From NCBI RefSeq assembly GCF_031755915.1, contig NC_083387.1, forward strand, positions 4,678,501 to 4,742,500: 64,000 nucleotides of DNA, in the 5' to 3' direction. Each line of letters starts with the position of its first letter. The stretch's first letter is position 1. Below are positions 46,861-60,488 of this stretch, one piece after another. This DNA comes from Ziziphus jujuba. Its lineage: Eukaryota; Streptophyta; Magnoliopsida; Rosales; Rhamnaceae. The notes under the pieces were generated by a model that saw only the letters and a list, made by a program, of their open reading frames with translations, was not told the origin of the DNA and made no database searches. Position numbers and translations under genes: made by a program.

Positions 46861-49800
46861 TTACACGACATTTTTGGGCTGCAATATTTGAACAAGTGAC
46901 CACAAGATATCCATTCTGTGGATGCTTCTGTTGTTCTGCCCCTGTTGCAATTTTAAAAATATATATATAATTACTTTAATATGTTTTTTACAATATGTTG
47001 TATGATCAAGATGAATGCATTTAAAAATAATTTTTACAAGATGAACATGTCGGAGATCTTACCTCAACAACAAAACATATCAATGTGTTATCACCGCGGG
47101 CTTCGGTTACACCTTTTAAGATTGTCAGTCCCAAGCTTCTGATAGCTTCAGCTATCTCAAGAAAATGGCTGCATTCTTCACACATCATCTGCACAGATCA
47201 CCCAAAATACTTGAAAACTGAATTAATAAAACTGAAAGAGGATCCGAAGAAAAAAAGAAATAGAGCTTTGTCAAAGAGGGGACAAGTCGAGAGTCGCGTA
47301 TATTCCCTTCTGGGACTTTGTATGCTTTTCAACTTCAAATAAACATACAACTAAAACTGTATTTTGGAAGGAGAAACGGTTTCCTCTTTCTTGGATTCTA
47401 ATATTCATTTGCAAATTAATATAATTAAAATAATAGAAAGTATATCACAGTTTAAAATCTGATTTCTACCTCTACAACCATCTGCCCATTCTTGTTAAGA
47501 TTCTCAACCATTATAGAACAAACTTTCAGATTGCCTCCCACCTCCACTGCCCAGCTTGAACCCCGTTCACAACTAGTTCCTAGCATGCCCGTTTCCTTGT
47601 TACAGAGCTGGAAATCAACAGTGCAAATCAGATAGAATATTTCAGATTGATAAACAAGGCGTCTATACTAAGCAGCAAGCATAACTGCAAGTCCTAATAG
47701 TCCAATTTACTTGAAAATGTGAGTATAATACTAAATTAATGTTTTGTGCAAAAGTTACATTCTAGCAAAAATATTATGAAATCTTTGCAGAAGCAGAAAT
47801 TATAATCAATTAATAATATAGGGTAAATAAATAATAGAAGGGAAAAATAAGCTGCTTATCAACTACAGCAAGACTATGATATGCTTGCCTAAAGCAATTA
47901 CCTTTGTATCAGCAGACTTATTTAGCTTGTCAGCGTGCTTGGTGATGCTTTGCATAAAGAGCATGTGCTTGATAGTGCGCTCCAGCAGTGAATCAATACT
48001 GCACTGATCAATTATCATAAAATTTTAACATACTTGACAGTAAAACAATTATATGAATAAGGTGCAACTTCTGAAGTCCAAAACTAGGCCTATTAACAAA
48101 TGTGGCAAAGTTACCTTTGCTCCATTAGGGATTAGCTCTCGCAATTCCTTAATACGATCTTGGATTAATTGTCTGTCCCTTGGCCTAGGTCTACAATTTT
48201 CACCAGGTCTAGACCTCTTTTTATTGTTCTTAGCTGGTCCTGAAGACCTATCCAGCTGCTCACTACAGGCACTTGGACAAGTTGATGAAAACCCTTTTGG
48301 AGACATCACACCACATACACCTGGTGAGCTAAGAAAACGCTGTCTGTCATCTCCTCTAATGGAGGGCTGATCAATGGAATAATTGGATGAATCCATAGTG
48401 AGTGTTGTGCGGCTAGAAGGCTCAGGATATTTTTCAGTGGTCAACAGAGACTGCACTGATTTACAGAATGATTTTTCACTCTTAACATCACTGCCACTTT
48501 GGCAAACACTTGCTACTACTGCTTCCAAGAGATGCTCTGGGCAAGAGTCAGAAGTCATCTGGCTACTGCTCATCTGCTCAGGCATATCAGGAGTTATTCC
48601 TTCAGTCTTCTCTGTTTCCAAGTCAAAATACTTGCTCCTCTTTAGAAACGCTGGTCCAAGTGCTTCATGCAGCTCGTATCCAGCAGGGAACTTTAAAGAT
48701 GTGCTTGATGTGTCCATGTAGCCTGACTCAGTTTGAAACTCCAAGTTTTTCAGATCCTTCTGAAAATTAACATCTGAGGGTTTACTTGCATGCAACAGCC
48801 CATTTTGGTAATGGTCTATGTTGCCCAACCTAACTTTGTTACAAACAGAAGAGTGTGGGTTTGAAGGGAAGTATGAAAAATCAACTCCAACCCTTTCAGC
48901 TGGAAGCACATCACTCAAATCAACACCACCCATAACAGAATCGTGCAACATTGGATTAGCATTGTCTACTGAACCCCCTCCAGCATCTTTGCAGCCACTA
49001 GTCTGCCCTCCACATTTCCAGTAATCAAGAAGGTTCACTCCTACTACTTTGTGATGCTCAAGATTGATGCTGTTTGTTCTTGATTGAAGTGACTTGTCAC
49101 TTTCCTCATCCTCAAATGTGGGTAACCCAGGTCCGCCACAATTATTGACCATATCAACTACTTTTTTCTGATTATTACCAGGCAGTGGAATAATGTAAGA
49201 ACTATCATAATCTTTACCCAAATATGGAAAAACCGACAACCAAACATCTCCTGAATCTCTGTTCAAGGTTTTGTCCGAATTGTGCAGGGAAGCAGGAACA
49301 TTTTCTGAAGCCAAACTTTTTGAAGGTATATCTGGCTGAGATAAACAAGACCTCTGAACATCATGAGCATGCTTAAATCTACTTGTTTCATAAAGAGAAA
49401 TTATATAAATGTAACGTGTGTGCCTGGCTTGTATGCACATGAGCACATAGGACATAGAGAGAGAGAGAGAGAGAGTTACCAAACATAATGAACTGTCCAT
49501 ATTAGATTGTATTTGAATAGGAATATGTCCTACATAAGAATCTTGAAGAGCTGAAAAGACATCTCTAATATGAGTCACTAGCTTTATATCTTCAACAACC
49601 TGCTCTCAAAAGGGGTGAAAAGAGAAAAAAAAAAATACAGAAGAGTAAATGTATGCAGCAAACATATAGATGGCAAGCCTAAATATTGAAGCATCTATGA
49701 CATTTTGCAAATTCAATTTAAGCAGATTAGTACTCTTTGTTCTGATTGAGAAGATATAATTACCCATGTGGACGCTTGAAAAAAAAATAGATATCGAACA

Positions 49801-51750
49801 ACAAAACACTAAATAAACAAGAACAGATTGGTTTTCTGTGAGCTTCCTTAACATGTAAGCCACTAATAGCATGCATATGAATAGTGCAAAATAAGCAATC
49901 AAGGCTAATTGAGACATGAAATACTACAGGCCTCCTGCCTAGTTGATTGTATAACAAAATTACATAATCCTTTTGTCTTGCTATATATAAGAAACTACAG
50001 ATGTCTACTGTGTAGACTCATATGAAACTACCCAAATTGAAGCTAAATTATCAAAAATCATGCATGAACTTACACTGCAAACCTAAAGAAAGTCAACACT
50101 TACTTTATTCAGAGACCCTAGCTGTACAACTCCAAGTGGAACAACAGCTACAACAGCAATGGTCTGTAAGAGAATACAGTTAAAAGAATTCGAAGAAGAT
50201 ACTGGTCTATAAAATATTCAAAAATTAGCGCTTCAATCCAGGACACTGTTGATGATCCCAAAAACCAAAAAAAAAAAAAAAATCCAGGACACTGTTTAAT
50301 AATTTGCATACTACATATTAAATAACTTCCATCAGAGTGAGCTACACCATCGCAACCCATCCATATGTATAATTAAAATGCAATTGTCCCTCGGAAGATT
50401 CAAAAACTGTTAGATGCAGGTCATGGGCAACAAAATGTCCCACCACAACTTGCAGTGACACGCCACCAGAAATATCTATAACTATCTTCCGTACTTTGAA
50501 CCACAATTTAACCAATAAAATCTTCAGTATTGAACCAATGAAACAAGATTTTGAAAAATTTATGTCACAATAGTTCACTCAGTTCCACTATCTTTCCTCT
50601 TTCACCATATTGCATCCATATAAGACACCACTAATCATTGCATCCACATAAGACACAACTAATCAATAGATGCATCACAGAGTTTGAAAATTTCCTCCCA
50701 TTAAAACTCTCAATTTCAGTGTAGATAGGTCAGGCTCTGAGCATTGCAGTACTCATTGATCCCAATAACTAAAAAGAAAATTTGAACTTTAAAAGAGAGC
50801 AGGCGTACCCTAATCCCGACAGAAAATTGAGTATGCCATCCATCAGAGTACTGAAAATCACGAGGAAAAAAATAAAAAACGATGAATGATTGGATACCAA
50901 TCAGATAAAACTACCACAGTTTTATTGAAAATCTTTTTTAAATTTACTGAATATAACTGCTGAACAAAGGAAATCACTCACCTCCAATGATGAAGAGGCA
51001 CTCATAGCATGCTTTTCTGCAAAGATCCATCGATGCCTTCCAGTTACAGCAACTTGTCCAACAATCCTGTAAAACAGAAGGATAAACTGACGTCAATGAT
51101 GGAACATATATTCATCTGTTGATTAACTACTAATGGTATGTAAGAACAGAACTGTAAATAATGACATTGAACATATGTGACAAGAGCTTCTGGCAAGTCA
51201 AATCAGGTGATATATGATCCTCCTCTATGATGGTAATATCTAAACTATAGAATTCTTGGACAAATAATAGCATGTACAGATGTGAGAAGACACACTACCC
51301 TTCTCCTAGAGAATAAACATGATACGACATCTTTGCCACGGCCAACCCAAGGGGGTCATGTGAATAAAGCCCATCGTGCAATTTTTCCAATTTCTTATTG
51401 AAGCACTTATTTTCCGGAGGATCATATTGTTCACAGTTGTCATAATAAGCATCCTCCCAAGTCAACACCCTACACAGAAAACCACAAATAAATTAAAAGT
51501 TGAGAGGAGAATTAGACTGCTTAAAAGTTTTAGAAAGACTTAGCATACGTAGATGTAAAGGGTTAGTACTGCCCCAAATATCCAGCATATTGCTAGCCTC
51601 ATAAAGTTACATCTCTATACAAACATAAAAGTCAAAGGAGTCCCAATAAAACTAGCAGCCATCAACAAAATTTAAAAAGATAAAAAATAAATATAGGTAA
51701 ATCCTCAATCTAATATATATATATATATATATGTATGTATCCTCAATCTA

Positions 51751-51783
<33 letters not shown>

Positions 51784-52327
51784 GGTAAATCCACCTTCCG
51801 TTCCACTTAAAATAGTGGTATGGACCATTTCAGAAAAATATTTCTAAATGCATAATTCATGTCCTTATGGTGTTATCATGCAGATTTGTCATTGGAGGAG
51901 TAAAAATGTCATGCGCCCATACCCAGCTTATAAATCCATAGCACTCAAAATAAGATCGTTTTGGTGATCAGAAATGAGTGATACAAGCTAACAACTGTTA
52001 CGATCCTAGGTAGAATTAACAATAAAATAGAATTTGTCTGAGTCAAGTTGCATTAACTTTGCCATACAAGCTGTACGAGCCAAAAAAACATAAAATAAAA
52101 TAAAATCTTTACTTTTAACAAGCAATTGAAATTCTATGCAACCATAGATAAGGAAATATGACTCCCCCCGCCAAAAAAAAAAAAAAAAAAATTGAGCTGA
52201 AAGGAGCAGAAACAAAATAAACAAAAACTCACATTCGAGCTCGATGTTTGAGCTTCCAAAAGACGGCGTACTTCCATTCTGTATTTAAACAGAGGCTTCT
52301 TAGTATTTGCTGCAATTCAGTACCCAT
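46861..52327 (-). CDS. LHW/EMB1444-like atypical bHLH transcription factor
   Basis: Minus-strand coding exons: 52233-52327, 51299-51469, 50982-51066, 50809-50850, 50104-50163, 49480-49599, 48115-49371, 47902-48003, 47470-47607, 47063-47188 and 46861-46941. They sum to 2,277 nt, 758 residues plus stop, all in phase. Residues 1 to about 185 form the bHLH-MYC_N domain (MGTELQQILRSLC, WKYAVFWKLKH, GEGIVGQVAVTGRHRW, VVPLGVVQLGS). The region about 580-635 is the atypical bHLH (RPRPRDRQLIQDRIKELRELIPNGAK, then CSIDSLLERTIKHMLFMQ). The C-terminus WSLVQILQP is typical of the family. LHW proteins are nuclear and dimerise with TMO5-type bHLHs to drive vascular cell divisions. Length suits the EMB1444/bHLH155 branch. 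The 49372-49479 intron keeps the frame open if retained. It appears intact. Confidence 0.92.
51706..51790. repeat. Duplicated TCCTCAATCTAA plus TA microsatellite in bHLH intron 1
   Basis: Two copies of TCCTCAATCTAA, each followed by a TA run and GTATGTAT/GTATATAT, within the 763-bp first intron of the bHLH gene. Confidence 0.7.
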
Positions 52328-53262
52328 CTCTTTCGAAAACTTTGTCTAAACACCCACTAAAAAACAACACGATCCGGACCACTCAAAACTGGGTTTTGTT
52401 CCCAATTTTCAAAACCTTCAAACTACAAAAAGACCCCCCCCCAAACCTTAAATTTCTTTTTTTTCTTTTTATATTCCGGAAAAAAGAAAAAATAAATAAA
52501 AACCCGTGCTCTAACTTCCCCTATATGATCCTCTACCGGCCTGCTTAATCCGTAACCCTGCTCGCCGCTTTATTGGCGGTCCTAACGTTGGCAATAGCAG
52601 ACGATTCGTACCCATCCCTTTTGCCCACCTAAAACTAACCACTAAACCCTCAGCTCCTCTAGAAAACTTTCAAAACCTCACAATTTCAAACACAAAATTA
52701 TAGATTCCAAAACAACTAGCTTCAATACAGTCCCTGCATTTAGCCATTAACTTGTACTGAAACTTTGAAAAAAACCAAACAAAAAGATTATCAAAAAATT
52801 GAACAAAATCCTCTCAAAAGGTATCCGATTGAGACTTATAGGGAACACCCACAAATCAAAAAATCTAGCTTATATCCGACGACATGGATGATGACCCAGA
52901 AAGTGAAAAAAAAAATAATAATTCCGTCGAAAATTTTGGTAAAAAAAGATGAAATTTTTAGCTTAGACGAGCTTTTCGAGAGTGTGATCGGAGAGAAAAT
53001 TGGAAGATGAAACAGCTCAGATTTAACACAGAAGAAAAACAGTGAAGAAATGCGATCTAAGGGTTTAGCGAAGCCTGTTGAAAAGAAAGGTAGAGAAAAC
53101 TCTATCTCGGCCGAAAAGGAACGAAGTGAATTTCAAGGCTTCGAGCTGCATTCGATACCATAATTTGACAAAGATTGCAGCTTTTTTTTTTTTCTTTCCC
53201 CACCAATTTTTTTTCTAGAGAAAGAAAAAGTAAGAGAAAGAAAAGTAAATGGGCGAAAAAAG

Positions 53263-53295
<33 letters not shown>

Positions 53296-53420
53296 GCTTC
53301 AATGGCTAATGGGCCTTTTAGCTGAGAGAGAGAGAGAGAGAGAGAGAGAAGACAGAAAAGAGAAAATTCAAGGGCAAATTGTAAATTGGGAGAAATCAAA
53401 GTGAGACATTTTTATATAGA
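52328..53420 (-). promoter_or_regulatory. Long 5' leader and promoter of the LHW-like gene
   Basis: On the minus strand a TATATAAA box lies at 53411-53418, so transcription probably starts near 53380-53390, about 1 kb before the start codon. The leader contains two CT tracts (GA on the plus strand, about 53271-53296 and 53324-53349). A leader intron is possible but I could not fix its ends. Open frames here are CT-repeat products without good ATG starts. Confidence 0.5.
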
Positions 53421-56400
53421 GGAGAGTGAGTTTACTTCCACACCCTGTTCACTTTAACTTTTTCTATAGGTAATTAACGGAAATGTGCACCGTTGCTTTA
53501 ACCATAATTATATACTGCGCCGGATGCTACAGTACGCACCTATTGGTATTGGATTTTGACCCTATTGCTCTTTGTCTCTCTTCTTCCCCTTTCCCACATT
53601 GACACAGACCCCCCTTTGCTATTCTACACATCATGCGCACTTTAGAATAAACAGGCAGTCTGTTTTTTCTTTTTTTTGTGATTGTGGGGGGTGTGTGTGT
53701 GTGTGTGTGTTTGTGTGTGTGTAAGACAAAACAAAATAGGGAGCAAATAAATAAAGAAGACGCACAACACGAGCCAAAGATGTTAAAAAGAAAAAAAATT
53801 TGAAAAAAAATGAAAAAAAAAAAAAAAAGGATTTCGAGGAATGGAGGAATTGAGTGGTGGATTTTGAAATTGAGCATATATTTATGGAAAAATCCAATTT
53901 GGGTTATGAGTACACTTTCTAGGTGGTGTCCTTTGATGGCCAACAACATGATGTCCAAGTGAGGAATTTGCTTCCTTATCTTGCCCCTCATTTTTTCCCT
54001 TTTTTTTTTTTTTTTTTTTTTTTCAGATACAATCCCTCTTCTTTTTATTCCTCAAATATGCAAATCACCTCTTCTCCTCATACTCTCTCCCAATGCCCTT
54101 TTCATCAATCATTTTATTGCCCAAAAGTTGTGACACCTTACATTCTCATCCCTCTATTGTTCCCTTTCACACTTTACCATACCCACCTTTGCAATTTTTA
54201 TTTTCTTAATGAAAAAAGAAAAATTGGAATGAAAATTTTTTAACCGTTCGATGCTCTTGGATCAACATTTTCATGATTATAATGCTTGGAAAATTATCTT
54301 GAGGGTCTCCATATTTTTTTTTTGGCCTAAATTTTTAGGTTTTTTTTTTTCATAGTGGGGATGAGTCACATTATGGTAGCTATGTTCCATATAAAACATA
54401 TTTATTAAGTAGCCTTTTTTTGCATTGCACCAACTAGACATCATTTTTCGAATCCCATGATTTGTTTTAACAGTGTGATCTAAGGTGATTATTGTCATTG
54501 ATTTCTAATCATTTTTTCTTATTTTTTGTTACCTTTATTTTAATCCAATATGTAGCAATTAATAGGGAAGCTTTGGTTAAATTACCTCTCTTGAAGGAGA
54601 AACAAACAAAAACGATGGTTGAAAAGAGGAAGAAAAGAAAATGATCACATGGTCAATTATATCAGAAAACAATAACCTACCCATGTTCCTTTGGTCTTAA
54701 AAAAACAATTTGTCGGACGTAATTTAAGAGAGTTTTTTTACCTAGTTCACTAGCATATTTAATATTCATTAATCATGATATATATTTACGTTCATTTGCT
54801 TTGTTACATATATTCTTTCTTTCTTTTCTTTTTTTTTTCTTTTTTTTTTCAATTGTTAAAACTTTTTTAATATGTTGGAGTATGAAATAAAAAAAGGCTA
54901 CTCTAGGTTTCCTTAATTATTCCACTCAAAAAAAAAAAAAAAGGGTTTCCTTAATTATAGATCATAATTATAGATCTCTTCTTCCACAACTTGGTTCAAA
55001 TTTGACAACATTATAACAGAACTAATAAGTCATAAAATTACATGAAACCACTTAATTCTATTTAAAGATTGCAATATTTTTATTTTTTCCCCTTCCAAAA
55101 TATTATGGAAAGAATTCTTATCAAACAATATATATAATATATGATAATTAATTAGATATTTTTTGTGAATTTTATGCATAGTACAAGACTTGTTGATAAT
55201 ACTTATCTAATAAAGTCAACTGGTTTACTTATAAATGCATGAGTATAGGGGTGTTAGTGATGCAAAATGATAAGTCATTTTCCTATGTGGTAAACAACAG
55301 TGAAAAGAATAACCATGATCATGAATACAAAGAGACAAAGGACAATCATAACATTTCCTAAATTATAACTGTGAAGAAGGTATTTTTGGTTGCTTATTGA
55401 AAGAAAAATTCCACTATACGGGTTCTCAAGTTCCATATGAGGTAAGAATTATGTAATACAAAAAATTAAATACAAAAAATAATAATAATAATAAAGATAA
55501 GGGTATGACCAAATTTTATGAATTTTAATTTCAACTTGCATTTAGATTCCAAAAGTTACCTTTTTTTTCATCTCTCTCTCTCTCTCTCTCTCTTGTAAGA
55601 GTTGGGAACCAAAATCATCTTAAGGAGATCTTGTAGCTTAGCTTTTCTCTAACATGTAATCTAGAGAGGTGACTCCTTAGTCTTCATTGTCATGAGTAAT
55701 CCTTTGATATCTCTCTCTTTCGCAGTCAATATTGACAGGCGTGAATATGGAAGAGGCATTTGAAATCCAATGTTACATTATTTTTATGTGACACCAGTGG
55801 CCATTACTTTGAATAATATTATATTAAAGTTAGGAGAAATGACAACTGTTTATGATATTATTTAATTAATGAATTTATATGATATTCTTTCCAAATTAAC
55901 CCCCAAAAAATTATTTAAAAGCCATGAATGAGCATTCTAGCTTTTCATGGGAGAGGCTTTTCCTTTCAATCTATACATATTTATATACCAAACTCAGTGT
56001 GGACTGTTTGTTTTTTTTCTTTTCGTGGGCCAAATAAAATCAAGCTGTAGAGAATCCAATGATGATTATAAATTTAAATTCTTTTGGGGTCCATTGATAT
56101 TACTTATGTACGATTCATGATTACATTAATTGAATTAAACTTTACAAGCCAAGTCACGTACTAATCAACGGCTTAAGAAACAAATATAGCAACCAAATGT
56201 AAAATCAAATTAGTTTTTATTACCCAAATATATATATATATATATATATATCAAATTAGTTCTACTTTTGAAAATGAAATCCAACTTTTTTCTCTATGCG
56301 TACAAATCGTATCTAGTAACAAAAAATAAATTAAAATAATTATATTGACATTTTCACTAGAAAACAAAATGTCCACAAAACATAACTATGTGCACTTATA

Positions 56401-57527
56401 ATGCTGTTATGTTCTTTTATCATCAAGAATTGAAATCCTTTGAGACCAAAAAATAAAGTAAAATAATTCTAATGGTTGATAGCAGGGCAAGTCCAAAACC
56501 CAAGAAGTTATCTTTATAAAAAAAAGTTACTTTTAAACTTTTGGAGAATATAATGCAATTAATATTTTGAAATTCATATTATATTTTAATAAATAAATAA
56601 ATAAAAAGGAGGTCATTGACCACATCGGCAATATCATGTAATCCTAAATGATACTGCTATCTGGAAAAGTCAAAGAGGGATGGCTTTTTTAAGAAATATA
56701 AGCTTTGCACTGAAAAAAAGTGGTTCCTACCCACCAAAGGATTGGAAGGTACAAATTGTTTTCTAACCACAAGTAATTTTGGTAAGATTAGGTGATTAAT
56801 CCAATTTGTGCACTTGGAAAGATAAGGTGGGCTTAGTGGCGCTTGTCATTCATTAGCTTACTCAAAGTTGATAAACCACTATAATCTAATGCACAATACT
56901 ATTTGCTTTTATAATATTTCTCTTTTGGCAAAAAAAGCAGTGATCAATTTTCCCTCCTTTATTTTTTCATAATGTGACAATATTTACTCAATAAAACCAT
57001 GGAATTTTAACAGCACTAAGCTGGGAAAACATTGGAATTAGATTATTGAAAGAAGAAAGGACCATTTTTATACCTAGAAATGATATACAGCATGTAAGTC
57101 TATCACCTAATTGAAGTGTAAAAGTCCAATGATGAATCATAAGCACTCTGAAGCAAAATGCAACCAACCGTGAGGTTAAAGAAAAAGAGAAATGAAGGAA
57201 ATACAGAGGCTACCAAATTACATGTTAGCCAACAACTTTTGCTTCAGATTCACCTTTTTCTCTAACAGTTTTTCCATTTCACTGCTTATACAATTCCAAA
57301 AGATAAATGGATAGGTTTCTCCAAAAGGTTTTTACTTTTACTTTGTGTTTGGGTTTCAAAAAAGATTCAAGGTAATACACACAAAATTAATGTCCTCTAC
57401 TAAATGAACCATTTTCACAGAGACACGGAGTTAGATAAATAGGACTTCAAAGTGTATGTTTAATTGACATGTCATAAAAATAGTTATTTGTTCCCATTTA
57501 TTTGAGAGCATATATAAGAAAAGTACT
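53421..57527. other. Noncoding 4-kb stretch
   Basis: No gene is supported. Low-complexity features include a TG repeat at about 53691-53722, A/T runs at 53797-53828 and 54000-54023, a CT run at 55571-55592 and a TA repeat at 56228-56251. The long frames near 53.5-54.2 kb are driven by these repeats. I saw no tRNA, snoRNA or transposon coding sequence. Confidence 0.6.
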
Positions 57528-59104
57528 TTAAGGTTGGAACCTATAGCGAGCCAATGGTGGTATTCTCTGATGAGTATCAACTATATAAGTAGCAAGAAAA
57601 TCTTCGTATGTGAAAGCCCTATAGAGTGTATGACCAAATTCCTTGACAAGCACTTTTGCAGGTCAATATGGCAATCATTGCAAGGATGGATTGAAGCTGG
57701 TAACCGTCTTTCTTGCAGACCTTTTGTTTGTCACGACTCTATGATCTGCACTTCTTAGCTTGCCATTGCTGATAACCTGCAGTTGTAATCACAAATTCAT
57801 TTTTTGATGGGAAAAATTCATGGAAACAGAATCAGTTCAAATTTGGAAGCTAAAGTTAGTATAAAAGTTAGACAAATGTTTCTTGCACAAGCGCTGCTAA
57901 GTACATAATTAAGATCTTATTAAGTGAGGTTAAAGACATGGTAATTGCAAAATCTTATATAATGTGGGATTCAGCAACAGTTAAAATGTAAAGCATGGTG
58001 CATCAACTTGTGGACAATGAATTAAACCACTGCTTTTGAAACAATAAAACAAAAGCATTGATTTTGAAGAAAATTTGTTCATGATACATTAGTTTACAAG
58101 CTAGACATAAGCAGGTTGACTTCTATCAGAAATGGGGCTCTGCAGAAATCAAGGCACTCCATGGAGGTTTGTAGAAGAGCAAACAAACAAAATCGAAAGG
58201 AAGCACGAGGAAATAAATATGGGGAAAGGGAAACTTAAAACAGGAGGAGAATATTGGATGTGTATACCTGTAACATGTGACCAATGTTGACCACAAATGA
58301 ATGAGGAGGCTCAATAGCAAACCATTTCTCATCCTTAAAGACTAGAAGCCCATGAACTTCCCCTTGCAGGAGAAGAGTTATTAAGTTAACATCACTATGT
58401 TTAGGCAACCCCAAGGTTAAGCTTTGGATCAGAGCATGGTGGATAATTATTTATAGCCATTACTTTAACTTCCCTTAGTTTATCCCCAAAGTATCCACCT
58501 TCAAGGCTTTCAAGTCCTAATCCTTCACAAATTAGATCCAAAAGATACAATCCCAGCTTCCTCACCTCTGCTGAATAACTCCCAATCACATCTGTGAAAT
58601 AACTAGATGAAAAAGAATGTAAAATATGAGGATGACAGGGATGGCTTAGATTGCCTCTCCAGTTATGTACCTGGTCATTCATATGGTCAATGCTTGTGTG
58701 TCATCTACAACTTTGCTTTGGGTCCTCATAGTAGAATCTTGCTTTGTCTTTAAGGCAATTCAAAAAGCTCCTTGGCCACTTGTAATACATTGTCCAGTAG
58801 CTTCTCTGGAACCACATGATTGATCAACTGCAATGCATTTTTGTAAATCATTGAATCCTAAGCTCAGAAACAAAGCGAAATATAAGAGCTAACCATCAAG
58901 TAAAAGAACTAATGCTCAATCAAACCTGGAAGAATCCAAATTTTTGGCTAGCCTCTATGATTTGTTGAACAAGTTTAATAAGATCATGATCAAGTTCTTT
59001 TAGACCAATCACTGGCATTGTCTTGCAGAGAAGGACTTTGTCATTCCCTGGTATACTTTGTGGTGGTAATATATAAGATTCTGGTACAAATTTCAAATCA
59101 CGCC
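57528..59104 (-). pseudogene. Decayed 2-oxoglutarate dioxygenase (DOXC, hyoscyamine-6-hydroxylase-like) pseudogene
   Basis: Three exon remnants on the minus strand: about 58926-59104 (FVPESY, MPVIGLKELDHDL, ASQKFGFFQ), 58268-58827 (LINHVVPEKLLDNVL, SAEVRKLGLYLLDLICEGLGLE, AINNYPPC, VHGLLVFKDEKWF, VVNIGHMLQ) and 57528-57776 (ISNGKLRSADHRVVTN, YRAFTYEDFLATYI). Splice sites are still visible. Damage includes a frameshift with TAA at 58750-58752, an extra base near 58408-58413 just before the iron-binding His-x-Asp, and further frameshifts around 57680-57700. No start codon is evident. It is unrelated by recent duplication to the intact dioxygenase at 44784, which belongs to another branch. Certainly nonfunctional as an enzyme if the sequence is accurate. 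Confidence 0.88.
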
Positions 59105-60081
59105 TCTAAGAGATGAGCTTCTCCATTTTCCTACACTTTTTTTTTTTTTTTAAATTTTTTTTCAGATAAGTGCACTTTGATTTAGTGAGAAAGTCAACGG
59201 ATTTCCACTAGCTAATTCTCTATGAGTTCGAAGGGAAATACCCAAAAAAAAAAAAAATAATAATAATAATAAAATAAAACAGAAAACAAAAAGGCAAATA
59301 TTCTTTTGTCATTCTGCAGGCTGATTTTCTGTATGGTTGGTTGACATATAAACAAAAACACAAATTATATTTATAAAAACTCAATAAGAAGTAAATGTAA
59401 TATCTGGTTCAATCTTGCTAACCAAGAACCAAAAAAATAAAAAAAATAATAAAAAAATAATAATAATAATAATTTCAGGGATTGATGAACTATTTAGAAA
59501 GATAATAATTTCAGGGATTGATGAACTATTTAGAAAGAATATATATATATATATATATATATTTTTTTTGGTGGGTGCCTCCTTCTTAACATATATAAAA
59601 AGATGGTCGAGCCAAAATTATTTGTATTATTTTTTTAATTCATTGTCTACGTAGGATTTTAAAATTCACATATTTATTGAAAAATGATATTGTATCATCT
59701 CGTGGAGATAAGTACAGACAAGAACAAAGCTCAACTGTTCACCATAGATGAAAAAGGCAAAGCTCAGCTACGTGGGGAATCAGCAAGGAATCAGCAGCAA
59801 AATGGCAACACCGAAAAGACTAGAAAGAAACGGGCTAAATAACAATTGGAATAGAGAGAAAATGAGCCCAAACGAAGCAGAGCCCACTACTTTCCTTTAC
59901 CATGGCCCAAAGTAAAACTCGGTATTAGGCCCACTCTCCTACTTACAGATTGATGAGAAGGCCTTTAGACATGGCTATTGGAGAGTGGGCAGTGTCCCCC
60001 TAGTAGCTTCATTCTTTGCTAATTTAAGCTCTTGTTTACATGAGTTTTATCTGACACTCAGATAGTATTGAAATGTGATAA

Positions 60082-60112
<31 letters not shown>

Positions 60113-60488
60113 TTTTCTTGTTGAAAAAAAGATCGGCCTCTTGTTCAGACTGAACTACTAGATTAATATATCTCTAACCTGTTTTGTAACCCTGTGGTGT
60201 ACAGCTTATGTAGCGATATTAGATACAGCCATTATAGCTCTCTCATTCACAACGTTTTAGGTTATGTGAAGTATACCATGAGGAACCAATAAGGCTTTAT
60301 CACATATGAAATCCACACTGAGAATTTCGTGCCACAGATGTTGTTTCAAACGTATTATACAAATAAAATGGTTATGTTTTTTTCCTACTAAATTTGAATG
60401 AAGAATTAATTCATCCAAGTTTTCCTATAATGAAGTAGAATGCTTGATCATCCCAAATGATACTATAATCCCGTGCAAGAAAACAGAG
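59105..60488. other. Noncoding stretch with simple repeats
   Basis: No gene is supported. Contains AT-rich runs (59135-59160, 59250-59275, 59430-59470), a TA/T run at 60081-60117, and the 3' flank of the small gene that ends at 60489. Confidence 0.55.
59469..59538. repeat. 36-bp tandem duplication (two copies)
   Basis: Two near-identical 36-bp units containing TTTCAGGGATTGATGAACTA, followed at once by a TA microsatellite. Confidence 0.85.

Noticed and set aside
48053..49024. Plus-strand frames opposite the large bHLH exon
   Set aside because: Antisense shadows with no family resemblance, while the minus-strand frame is a clear bHLH protein.
53102..53399. Serine/leucine-rich frames upstream of the bHLH gene as conserved uORFs
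   Set aside because: They are encoded by CT repeats and begin at non-ATG codons. LHW genes are not known for a conserved uORF, unlike the SACL genes.
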